From Flammeovirgaceae bacterium (lineage in GTDB: Bacteria; Bacteroidota; Bacteroidia; Cytophagales; Cyclobacteriaceae), in contig JAKEEN010000240.1 in NCBI GenBank assembly GCA_022616575.1, forward strand, positions 1 through 7,199: a stretch of 7,199 nucleotides of DNA, written 5' to 3'. Below are positions 1 through 6,055 of the stretch, one piece after another. The position numbers and the translations under genes are program-made. How positions within the stretch are numbered: position 1 is the stretch's first letter; each line of letters begins with the position of its first letter. The notes under the pieces were generated by a model that was not told the origin of the DNA, did not search any database, and worked only from the letters and a program-made list of their open reading frames with translations.

Positions 1-1571
1 ATCACGTTCATGTTACATATAATGGAGGACAATCGTGGGAAACCATCAGCCCCGATCTTACACGCAATGATCCTACCAAGCTAGGACCATCAGGCGGCCC
101 GATAACAAAAGACAATACGAGTGTAGAATACTACTGCACCATTTTTGCTGCTGGCGAATCACCCTATGAAAAAGATTTTATCGTTACAGGTTCTGACGAT
201 GGCTTGATTCATGTTTCAACTGATGGTGGAAAAAATTGGAATAATGCTACACCTAAAGAAATGCCGGAGTGGACCCTGATCAATAGTGTGGAGTTTGATC
301 CGTTCACCAAAGGAGGGATTTATGTGGCCGGAACGCGATACAAATCAGGCGATTACCAACCCTATTTATATAAATCCAAAGACTACGGAAAAACATGGAT
401 TAAAATCACTGACGGAATTTCTTCAGAGCACTTCACGCGTGTACTTCGTGCAGACCCAAAACGCAAAGGTCTTTTGTATGCCGGAACCGAATCAGGCATA
501 TACATTTCGTTTGATGATGGAGCCAGTTGGAAACCCTTTCAACTCAATTTGCCGGTTGTTCCTATCACAGACCTTACCATTAAAAATGATAACCTGATAG
601 CGGCTACACAAGGCAGAAGTTTTTGGATGATCGATGACCTGACTCCCCTTCACCAGTTAAACGATCAGGTTGCCGGTTCGAGCTTTCATTTGTTTAAGCC
701 CCTGGCTTCGTACCGAATAGCGGGCGGACAAAGAGCCCCTTCAAAAACCAGCGGACAAAATCATCCCGGGGGTGTTATGGTTCATTATTTTTTGAAAGAC
801 ACAACCAACGTAAAAGTTGAATTAGAGTTTTTTCAGTTGGATGGAAAATCCATTAGAAAATATTCCACTAAGCCAGATAAAAAATTAAAAGAAGAAAAGC
901 TTGCCACTAAACCAGGTCTGAATCGTTTCGTGTGGGATATGCGTTATCCGGAAGCTGAAAAATTTGATGGTATGATCTTGTGGTGGTCATCTACCAACGG
1001 CCCAAGAGCATTACCTGGTGAATATAAAGTTAAGCTTACTGTGAGCGATCAGCCCATGGAAACAAGTTTTACTATTCTTAAAGACCCGCGGTCAACGGCC
1101 AGCGATGCTGACCTGAAAGCTCAGTTCGATTTTCAACAAGATGTAATTGCTAAATTAAGCGAGACCAACAAGGCTATCAAAAAAATAAGGCAGGCACGCG
1201 AACAAATGAACCGGGCCACTGATCCATTGAAAGACAAGAAAGACGAATACAAAGAGTTAATTGATATGGCTAAATCCGTTCAAGATAAAATGAAAGCTAT
1301 CGAAGAGGCTCTTTATCAAACCAAAAACAAAAGCGGGCAAGATCCACTTAACTATCCGGTGAGGCTCAACAATAAAATAGGTCACCTCAATTCGTTAGCC
1401 GGTATAGGAGATTTTAAACCTACCGATCAGGCCATTGCATTTAAAAATGAAATTACTGCTGAAATCAATAAGCAATTAGAGCTATTGAATCAGGTTCTTA
1501 AAGAAGATATTCAGGCATTCAATAATATGGTGAAACAAAAGAACCTTGATGCCGTGATGCTTAGTGAATAG
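1..1571 (+). CDS. Secreted Asp-box (BNR/VPS10-like) beta-propeller protein, 3' part
   Basis: The reading frame is open from base 3 to the TAG at 1569-1571, giving 522 visible residues, so the true start lies left of the window. Four Asp-box motifs (S/T-x-D/N-x-G-x-x-W) are visible: TYNGGQSW (15-38), STDGGKNW (216-239), SKDYGKTW (375-398) and SFDDGASW (507-530). They mark blades of a sialidase/sortilin-type beta-propeller. After the propeller comes a beta-rich part with NRFVWDMRYPEAE (about 918-956) and PGEYKVKLTV, then a charged, helix-rich tail (about 1120-1560). This order matches the large Bacteroidota proteins usually annotated as glycosyl hydrolase or VPS10/sortilin-domain protein, typically around 1000 residues. 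No catalytic residues can be assigned, so 'glycosidase' is a family label, not a shown activity. The C-terminus has no type IX secretion sorting domain. Export is inferred from the family, because the N-terminus is missing. Confidence 0.85.
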   Translation, partial: HVHVTYNGGQSWETISPDLTRNDPTKLGPSGGPITKDNTSVEYYCTIFAAGESPYEKDFIVTGSDDGLIHVSTDGGKNWNNATPKEMPEWTLINSVEFDPFTKGGIYVAGTRYKSGDYQPYLYKSKDYGKTWIKITDGISSEHFTRVLRADPKRKGLLYAGTESGIYISFDDGASWKPFQLNLPVVPITDLTIKNDNLIAATQGRSFWMIDDLTPLHQLNDQVAGSSFHLFKPLASYRIAGGQRAPSKTSGQNHPGGVMVHYFLKDTTNVKVELEFFQLDGKSIRKYSTKPDKKLKEEKLATKPGLNRFVWDMRYPEAEKFDGMILWWSSTNGPRALPGEYKVKLTVSDQPMETSFTILKDPRSTASDADLKAQFDFQQDVIAKLSETNKAIKKIRQAREQMNRATDPLKDKKDEYKELIDMAKSVQDKMKAIEEALYQTKNKSGQDPLNYPVRLNNKIGHLNSLAGIGDFKPTDQAIAFKNEITAEINKQLELLNQVLKEDIQAFNNMVKQKNLDAVMLSE

Positions 1572-1594
1572 CAGCACACAACCGCAATTTCCAG

Positions 1595-1624
1595 GAGCCA
1601 TAACTAAGCTATGGCTCTTTTTTT
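1595..1624 (+). terminator. Intrinsic terminator after the Asp-box protein gene
   Basis: An 8-bp stem (GAGCCATA at 1595-1602 paired with TATGGCTC at 1610-1617) encloses a 7-nt loop and is followed directly by seven T residues (1618-1624). It begins 23 nt after the stop codon of the upstream gene. On the opposite strand the hairpin is not followed by a T run, so it should work mainly for rightward transcription and is a poor terminator for the convergent leftward genes. Confidence 0.85.
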
Positions 1625-1643
1625 CACTTGAAAAGGTGTTGCC

Positions 1644-1820
1644 TTAAAGATTAATTATTCCCCTGCTGATGACGTACCAGCCGAGTGCACCCAAACCAGG
1701 CACCAAAAGTATTACGATTGTCCACAACAGCTTTCTCTCTACAGTCGGCTCTCTTTTCCACACATCGATGATGGCCAGTACATTAATTAGTAGAATTATG
1801 AAGCCTATTATCCGTGGCAT
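1644..1820 (-). CDS. Small PLDc_N-type two-helix membrane protein (58 aa)
   Basis: Translating leftward from the ATG at 1820-1818 to the TAA at 1646-1644 gives 58 residues. Two hydrophobic segments are seen: IIGFIILLINVLAIIDV (about 4-20) and LLWTIVILLVPGLGALGWYV (about 31-50), joined by a short charged loop, WKREPTVERK. The pattern N-x-L-A-x-I-D near the end of helix 1, then charged residues, K-L-L-W, and later P-G-L-G-A-L-G-W-Y fits the PLDc_N family, the membrane anchor of cardiolipin synthases, which also occurs as free-standing small proteins. No phospholipase D catalytic HKD motif is present, so it is not an enzyme itself and its function is unknown. Its start lies 9 nt after the stop of the OmpA-like lipoprotein gene, so the two are probably co-transcribed. 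The match is from memory of the family pattern, but the frame, length and hydrophobic layout support a real gene. Confidence 0.8.
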   Translation of the reverse strand: MPRIIGFIILLINVLAIIDVWKREPTVERKLLWTIVILLVPGLGALGWYVISRGIINL

Positions 1821-1829
1821 ATTGATTAA

Positions 1830-2777
1830 TTAGTTAGTCTCTAAAATCTTAAACAATTCACCAAGGTCAGGAGTGATAATGATTTCTGTACGCCTGTTCT
1901 TCTGTTTATTCTGAGGAGTGTCGTTCGATGCGAGTGGCGAGAATTCTCCCTTTCCTGCTGCAACAATTTGTTTTGGCAATACCCCGGCTCTGGTCAATAT
2001 TTTTGTGATGGATGTGGCCCGCATCACACTCAGGTCCCAGTTGTCTTGCATGTACTGCGACTTTCTGGAAATAGGAACATTATCAGTGTGCCCTTCTACC
2101 ATGATATTAATATCGTGTTGATCTTTAATTGCTTTAGCCAATTGTTGCAGGGCAGTAACACCTTTAGCGTCAACTTCTGTACTTCCGGAAGCAAAGAGCA
2201 ACTGTTCCGTCAGCGAAACATACACTTTGCCATTTTTTACCTTTACCGTAAGGTCGTTTTCTTTAAAGTTTAGCAAGGCATTACTGATCTTGTTTTTTAA
2301 ATCGTTTACCGCTTTGTCTTTGTTCGCCAGCACTTGCTCAAGTTCTTTTACTTTTTTTTCCCGCTCACTCAGGCTTGTATTAAGCGAATCATTTGCTTTG
2401 CGTGTACGCTCGAGGTTTTGCTGAATAGTAAGTAGCTGCTCTTGTTGTTGAGCCATATCGCGGTTTAGTTTTCCGCTGTTGCTGAGTAAGTTCTTATAAT
2501 AGGTGTTGAGTTGAGTGTACTCCTTGTCCAACTCGGCAAGACGTTTTTTTGTGGTATTAATATCTGCATGCAGAATGGTTGTATCGTTTTTCAGGTTTTT
2601 GAGGATCGAATCCAGCTCTGAAAGAGACGCATTGGCTTTTTCGAGTTGAGAATTTTTGTCGGCTAAATCAGACTCGAGTTGCACTTTTTGTGCTATAACA
2701 TCATCAAATTTCTTTTTTGGAACAATACATCCTGCTAAAAGGATTGAAATGATTATGAATGGAATAATTTTTGTCAT
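1830..2777 (-). CDS. OmpA-family peptidoglycan-binding lipoprotein with long coiled coil
   Basis: This 315-residue protein probably ties the outer membrane to the peptidoglycan. The N-terminus has a lysine, a hydrophobic stretch and a lipobox, L14-A15-G16-C17, so Cys17 should be the lipidated residue. Residues after the cysteine (IVPKKKFD) are basic and lack the acidic pattern associated with surface export in Bacteroidota, so a periplasm-facing position is inferred. Residues about 25-165 are Lys/Glu/Gln/Leu-rich with heptad character, predicted as a long coiled coil. Residues about 187-302 form an OmpA C-terminal domain: LLFASGSTEVDAKG, VEGHTDNVP, NWDLSVMRA and NRRTEIIITP. Asp232 and Arg253 correspond to the pair that binds diaminopimelate in OmpA-like domains, so binding is probably intact. 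The loop between them is longer than in classical OmpA, as in MotB-like members. The ATG at 2777-2775 fits the signal peptide. It is first in a unit with the 58-residue membrane protein gene. Confidence 0.9.
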   Translation of the reverse strand: MTKIIPFIIISILLAGCIVPKKKFDDVIAQKVQLESDLADKNSQLEKANASLSELDSILKNLKNDTTILHADINTTKKRLAELDKEYTQLNTYYKNLLSNSGKLNRDMAQQQEQLLTIQQNLERTRKANDSLNTSLSEREKKVKELEQVLANKDKAVNDLKNKISNALLNFKENDLTVKVKNGKVYVSLTEQLLFASGSTEVDAKGVTALQQLAKAIKDQHDINIMVEGHTDNVPISRKSQYMQDNWDLSVMRATSITKILTRAGVLPKQIVAAGKGEFSPLASNDTPQNKQKNRRTEIIITPDLGELFKILETN

Positions 2778-2814
2778 GAGAGTTTAAAAAATTAGGTTAC
2801 AAATTAGAGACAAA

Positions 2815-2822
2815 CAAATATA
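2815..2822 (-). promoter_or_regulatory. Probable Bacteroidota -7 promoter element for the OmpA lipoprotein unit
   Basis: Read leftward the bases are TATATTTG, a full match to the Bacteroidota -7 consensus TAnnTTTG. It lies 37 nt upstream of the ATG at 2777, which would leave a leader of about 30 nt. I could not find a convincing TTTG -33 element at the usual 19-21 nt spacing, so the call rests on the -7 box and its position. Confidence 0.45.
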
Positions 2823-2839
2823 AAGGACTTTGATTTCGT

Positions 2840-2847
2840 TACCTTTA
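2840..2847 (+). promoter_or_regulatory. Possible -7 promoter element for the 2870 lipoprotein gene
   Basis: The bases TACCTTTA match TAnnTTTG at seven of eight positions counting the two free ones, with A in place of the last G. It lies 22 nt before the ATG at 2870, which would give a short leader of about 15 nt. No good -33 TTTG is present at 19-21 nt; the TTTG at 2829-2832 is too close. This is a weak candidate chosen mainly by position. Confidence 0.3.
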
Positions 2848-2869
2848 CATCCCTTAAAACAATTTCCAT

Positions 2870-3964
2870 ATGAAAAACCCATTGCAAAAATTCTCGTTGG
2901 CTGTTTTTGCAGCATTTTTGTTGGCCGCATGCGGTAGTGATAAAGACACGAACCTAAGTGCCGACCAAGCCAGGCAAGCACTCACATCTGCAGGTGAGTC
3001 TTTATCTACAGATTTAGGTGAGTTTACAAGTGCAGATGGATATGCCGCCTTTGAAGATTTAGGTACCTATTCAGGTGCAGGAATTCCATTGCCTTTTGGT
3101 CGAACGGCCAAAGAAAAAAGAGATCCGAGAATAATGGTGAAAGATGGATTACGCCAACTTCGCCATGTTATCACTTCACCAACTCAAAATGCTAAAGTAC
3201 AAGGCGAAGAGCCATTTGATTTTGATGCCAACTGGGGTGTTTATGAATGGAATCCATCCTTGGAAGATTTTGAGTTGACAGATCCAAACGTAACCTATAT
3301 TCAGATTGAGTATCCAACCACTGGATCATCAACCAATGATGCGGTTTTAAAACTAACAGATTACGAGGAAGTTGAGTTAACGTATGAAGATTTCGGTGGC
3401 ACCTATACAACTTATGAGCCTACCATTATGGTTGCCTCACTTACGGTGGATGGCACATTGATAGCCACCATCGATTTAGAAGCTTCCTACAACTCAGATA
3501 CGGCAGATCCCGTGTTTGTTGATGTTACTTTCTTTGTTAACCCATATACTTTAGATGTTGACTACGATGATAGGAGCACGACCAATACTTCTTTTTCAGA
3601 AACACTTTCTAAAAATGGTTCCGTTATTATCAGTTGGGGAGTTAGCGCCACCTTTGGTAATGGAAAAGGTGTTGATGAATTTGGAGATACAATTGAGCCA
3701 ACAGCCATTGCCGGATTTGTTCAATTATACAATGTGAGACTTGATGCTGCTATTGCCGCTCCCGTAAATCAAAACGATCCACCTTCAGTCTCTATAGCAG
3801 TCACAGTAAACGGATCGTTGGCTGGTAACATTGGTGTTGAGTATGTAGAGGTGGATGGAATTCTGGTAGAAGTGGTCTACATCTACTACACCGATGGAAC
3901 AAAACAACCATTAGATGAAATCTTTGGCGATCTTGCTACAGAACTGGAAGGCATGTTTGGCTAA
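2870..3964 (+). CDS. Acidic beta-rich lipoprotein of unknown function
   Basis: I do not recognise a named domain in this 364-residue protein. The N-terminus is a clear lipoprotein signal: basic start (MKNPLQK), hydrophobic core and lipobox L18-A19-A20-C21. The residues after the cysteine are GSDKD; acidic residues here recall the lipoprotein export signals that send Bacteroidota lipoproteins to the cell surface, so surface display is possible but inferred. The mature protein is markedly acidic. After a short Gly/Ser/Asp-rich lead (about 25-80) there is a basic patch, AKEKRDPR, then WGVYEWNPSLEDFE (about 122-135). From there on, many alternating hydrophobic/polar segments (for example ASLTVDGTLIATIDLEASY and DPVFVDVTFFVNPYTLDVDY) suggest a mostly beta-strand fold, ending in a short helix-like tail, DEIFGDLATELEGMFG. 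The ATG at 2870 is the only start that keeps the full signal peptide. It is a single-gene unit, closed by a terminator and divergent from the OmpA lipoprotein. Confidence 0.8.
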   Translation: MKNPLQKFSLAVFAAFLLAACGSDKDTNLSADQARQALTSAGESLSTDLGEFTSADGYAAFEDLGTYSGAGIPLPFGRTAKEKRDPRIMVKDGLRQLRHVITSPTQNAKVQGEEPFDFDANWGVYEWNPSLEDFELTDPNVTYIQIEYPTTGSSTNDAVLKLTDYEEVELTYEDFGGTYTTYEPTIMVASLTVDGTLIATIDLEASYNSDTADPVFVDVTFFVNPYTLDVDYDDRSTTNTSFSETLSKNGSVIISWGVSATFGNGKGVDEFGDTIEPTAIAGFVQLYNVRLDAAIAAPVNQNDPPSVSIAVTVNGSLAGNIGVEYVEVDGILVEVVYIYYTDGTKQPLDEIFGDLATELEGMFG

Positions 3965-3988
3965 TGCATAATTTGATCTAAATTCACA

Positions 3989-4020
3989 AAGCCATTCCGT
4001 TAGATCGGAGTGGCTTTTTT
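3989..4020 (+). terminator. Intrinsic terminator after the unknown lipoprotein gene
   Basis: An 11-bp stem (AAGCCATTCCG at 3989-3999 with CGGAGTGGCTT at 4006-4016, one G-T wobble) has a 6-nt loop and runs into six T residues (4015-4020). It starts 24 nt after the stop codon at 3962-3964. It separates the lipoprotein gene from the oxidoreductase-biotin gene cluster, so the latter should have its own promoter in the 47 nt before 4068. No full TAnnTTTG box is seen there; TAATCTTT at 4056-4063 is only a loose resemblance. Confidence 0.88.
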
Positions 4021-4067
4021 ATTGATTAAAATTTTAGTACTAACTTGATTTCTTCTAATCTTTTATC

Positions 4068-4925
4068 ATGAAAGGCATGCTCAAACCCGATTCATTCAAA
4101 GACAAAACCATTCTAATTACCGGTGGTGGTACAGGCCTGGGCCGATCCATGGGTAAATACATTTTACAGTTAGGGGGAAATCTTGTTATCACGAGTCGAA
4201 AGAAAGAAGTGATTGATAAAACCGCTTCAGAACTCATGCATGAAACCGGAGGAAAAGTATTAGCGGTTCCTGCTGATTTACGCAAATACGAGGAGATTGA
4301 AAGTGTAATAAAAAATGCCGAAGAAAAATTCGGAAGACTTGATGGAGTCTTAAATAATGCTGCAGGCAATTTTATTAGTCCAACAGAGCGGCTTTCGCAT
4401 CGCGCATTTGATATCGTTGTTGATATTGTTTTGCGCGGAACGTATTATACAACACTGGCTGTCGGAAAAAATTGGATCTCCAAAAAGCAATCCGGAATAT
4501 TTTTAAATATTGTAACCACCTACGCCTGGACGGGTTCAGGCTATGTAGTGCCATCGGCTTGTGGAAAGGCAGGCGTATTGGCGCTCACTCGCTCACTGGC
4601 TGTTGAATGGGCTAAGTATAACATTCGAAGCAACGCTATTGCACCAGGTCCATTTCCTACCGAAGGAGCATGGAGTAGATTACTGCCGGGAGACCTGGCG
4701 CAAAAATTTGATCCTGCTGAGCGCATACCCCTTAAGCGAGTGGGCGATCATCAGGAGCTCGCTAATCTGGCTGCCTATTTGCTTTTAGATTATTCCGCTT
4801 ACATTAATGGTGAAGTCGTGACCATTGATGGAGGTGAATGGCTACGCAACGGAGGTGAGTTTAGTCATTTGGAAATGATACCGGATGCGATGTGGGATAT
4901 GGTTGAGAAGATGAGGGGAAAATGA
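4068..4925 (+). CDS. SDR oxidoreductase, 2,4-dienoyl-CoA reductase type
   Basis: This 285-residue short-chain dehydrogenase/reductase probably reduces 2,4-dienoyl-CoA esters with NADPH in the breakdown of unsaturated fatty acids. The Rossmann motif is TGGGTGLGRS (about 18-27), and the end of the second strand is ITSRKKE (41-47), where Ser43-Arg44-Lys45 favour NADP(H). NNAAGNFISP (96-105) is the conserved Asn-Ala-Gly motif in the form found in dienoyl-CoA reductases. The usual YxxxK is absent: Tyr152, Ser163 and Lys167 within TYAWTGSGYVVPSACGK have the same spacing as Tyr199, Ser210 and Lys214 of mammalian mitochondrial DECR1. The next part, NAIAPGPFPTEGAWSRL, also matches that family. The C-terminal INGEVVTIDGGEWL is typical of SDRs. 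The start at 4068 is the first in-frame ATG; 4077 is a possible alternative. Its stop lies one base before the bioF start, so the two are probably co-transcribed. Substrate is inferred; another enoyl-thioester is possible. Confidence 0.88.
   Translation: MKGMLKPDSFKDKTILITGGGTGLGRSMGKYILQLGGNLVITSRKKEVIDKTASELMHETGGKVLAVPADLRKYEEIESVIKNAEEKFGRLDGVLNNAAGNFISPTERLSHRAFDIVVDIVLRGTYYTTLAVGKNWISKKQSGIFLNIVTTYAWTGSGYVVPSACGKAGVLALTRSLAVEWAKYNIRSNAIAPGPFPTEGAWSRLLPGDLAQKFDPAERIPLKRVGDHQELANLAAYLLLDYSAYINGEVVTIDGGEWLRNGGEFSHLEMIPDAMWDMVEKMRGK
4913..4919 (+). promoter_or_regulatory. Shine-Dalgarno-like purine run before bioF
   Basis: The bases GAGGGGA lie inside the last codons of the oxidoreductase gene, with 8 nt between the last G and the bioF ATG at 4927. 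The spacing suits ribosome binding and the one-base gap suggests translational coupling. Bacteroidota use such sequences little, and the run also encodes Arg-Gly residues, so it may be coincidental. Confidence 0.3.
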
Positions 4926-4926
4926 G

Positions 4927-6048
4927 ATGAGCGAACTGGAAAAATCGCTAAAAGACAAACTTCTTAAACGGGAGCAGGAGAATTCACTTAGAAGGCTCAC
5001 CTTTTCAGCAAACCTAATCGATTTCACGTCCAATGATTATTTAGGACTGGCCCGATCGGAAGAACTCTTTAGAAGCATTCAGCAAAAAGTAAATTCACTT
5101 TCTCATTCCAATGGAGCTACCGGTAGTCGCCTGCTTTCAGGAAACAATGAATATACAGAACAGGTTGAACAAAAATTGGCTAAAATTTTTAAAGCTGAGG
5201 CTGCAGTAATCTTCAATTCTGGATACGCGGCCAATCAAGCCGTTCTCTCCTGCATTCCTCAAAAAGGCGATACAATTATCTATGATGAATTAATTCATGC
5301 CTGTATTCGCGATGGCGCACGGCTGAGTTGGGCTAACCGGCTTTCCTTCAGGCACAACGACTTCAACGACCTCGAAAGCAAACTCAAAAAATCCGAAGGG
5401 AATATTTTCATTGCAGTTGAATCGATTTACTCCATGGATGGCGATCTGTGCAATGTAAAAGAATTAACTGCATTGGCTGATAAATTCAACGCGTCCATTA
5501 TTTTAGATGAAGCGCACAGTACCGGAATAATGGGAGAACAAGGTTCTGGGTTATCTGTTTCCTTAAGATTGGAGAATAAAATCCCTATTCGCATTTACAC
5601 TTTTGGTAAAGCAATGGGTGTACATGGCGCATGTGTGGTCGGTTCAAAAAATCTGATCGACTACCTCATTAATTTTGCGCGACCATTTATTTATACGACA
5701 GCCCTTCCACCTCACAGCATCGCCAGTATAGATTGCGCCTTTAGTTGTTTAAATGACCATGGATATTTACAAAATGAATTGTCAGAAAAAGTAAAACTCT
5801 TTCGCTCAGAAGCAAACAAACGAAAACTAAGCGTAATGAACAGCGAAAGTCAAATTCAGGGAATTGTAATTCCTGGCAATTCGGAAGTGAAGCAAGCAGT
5901 AGAAAAAATAAGGACCAACGGGTTTGATGTGCGTCCTATTCTTTCGCCAACAGTACCAGCCGGTACCGAACGCATTCGGGTTTGCCTGCACACGTTTAAC
6001 GCAAACCACGAAATTCAATCTTTGGCAGAATCACTTTCCATGCTTTAA
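4927..6048 (+). CDS. bioF: 8-amino-7-oxononanoate (KAPA) synthase
   Basis: BioF is a cytoplasmic PLP enzyme of the alpha-oxoamine synthase family. It condenses L-alanine with a pimeloyl thioester, releasing CO2, to give KAPA, the first step of biotin ring assembly. At 373 residues it is near the usual length. Visible motifs in order: IDFTSNDYLGLA (31-42), GATGSRLLSGNNEYTEQVE (63-81), FNSGYAANQA (96-105), His124 in DELIHACIRDG for stacking on the PLP ring, ESIYSMDGDL (165-174), LDEAHSTG (193-200) with Asp194 and His197, and TFGKAMGVHGA (225-235) with Lys228 as the Schiff-base lysine. The C-terminal PTVPAGTERIRVCLHTFN is the usual closing block. All key residues are present. Related family members (KBL, ALAS, SPT) are possible in principle, but location beside bioD and bioA settles the call. 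It starts one base after the oxidoreductase stop. Confidence 0.95.
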   Translation: MSELEKSLKDKLLKREQENSLRRLTFSANLIDFTSNDYLGLARSEELFRSIQQKVNSLSHSNGATGSRLLSGNNEYTEQVEQKLAKIFKAEAAVIFNSGYAANQAVLSCIPQKGDTIIYDELIHACIRDGARLSWANRLSFRHNDFNDLESKLKKSEGNIFIAVESIYSMDGDLCNVKELTALADKFNASIILDEAHSTGIMGEQGSGLSVSLRLENKIPIRIYTFGKAMGVHGACVVGSKNLIDYLINFARPFIYTTALPPHSIASIDCAFSCLNDHGYLQNELSEKVKLFRSEANKRKLSVMNSESQIQGIVIPGNSEVKQAVEKIRTNGFDVRPILSPTVPAGTERIRVCLHTFNANHEIQSLAESLSML

Positions 6049-6055
6049 TTCGTGC

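Noticed and set aside
204..206. TTG at 204 as the start of the Asp-box protein
   Set aside because: The frame is open and clearly homologous in style upstream to base 3, including another Asp-box at 15-38, so the gene begins outside the window.
1572..1643. Hairpin as a two-way terminator for the converging genes
   Set aside because: Read leftward the stem is followed by CTGGAAATTG and not a T run, so only the rightward terminator is supported.
1918..2424. Rightward open frames opposite the OmpA-like gene
   Set aside because: They are mirror frames of a confident gene, rich in Phe/Ser/Cys as expected for the antisense of a Lys/Glu-rich coiled coil.
2793..2804. GGTTACAA-like bases resembling half of a BirA (biotin operon) operator
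   Set aside because: Only one imperfect half site is present, no paired half lies at the usual spacing, and the location is upstream of the OmpA lipoprotein gene, not the biotin genes. Nothing like the operator is seen before 4068.
4055..4369. Leftward open frame opposite the oxidoreductase gene
   Set aside because: It is fully covered by the well-supported SDR gene on the other strand and its product has no recognisable features.
5860..5873. Perfect inverted repeat GGAATT-GT-AATTCC
   Set aside because: It sits inside the bioF coding sequence, is AT-rich with a 2-nt loop, has no T run, and is likely to be chance.
5924..6055. Upstream extension of the bioD frame into bioF
   Set aside because: The added 44 residues lie over the conserved end of bioF, show no BioD-like features, and would displace the P-loop from the N-terminus.
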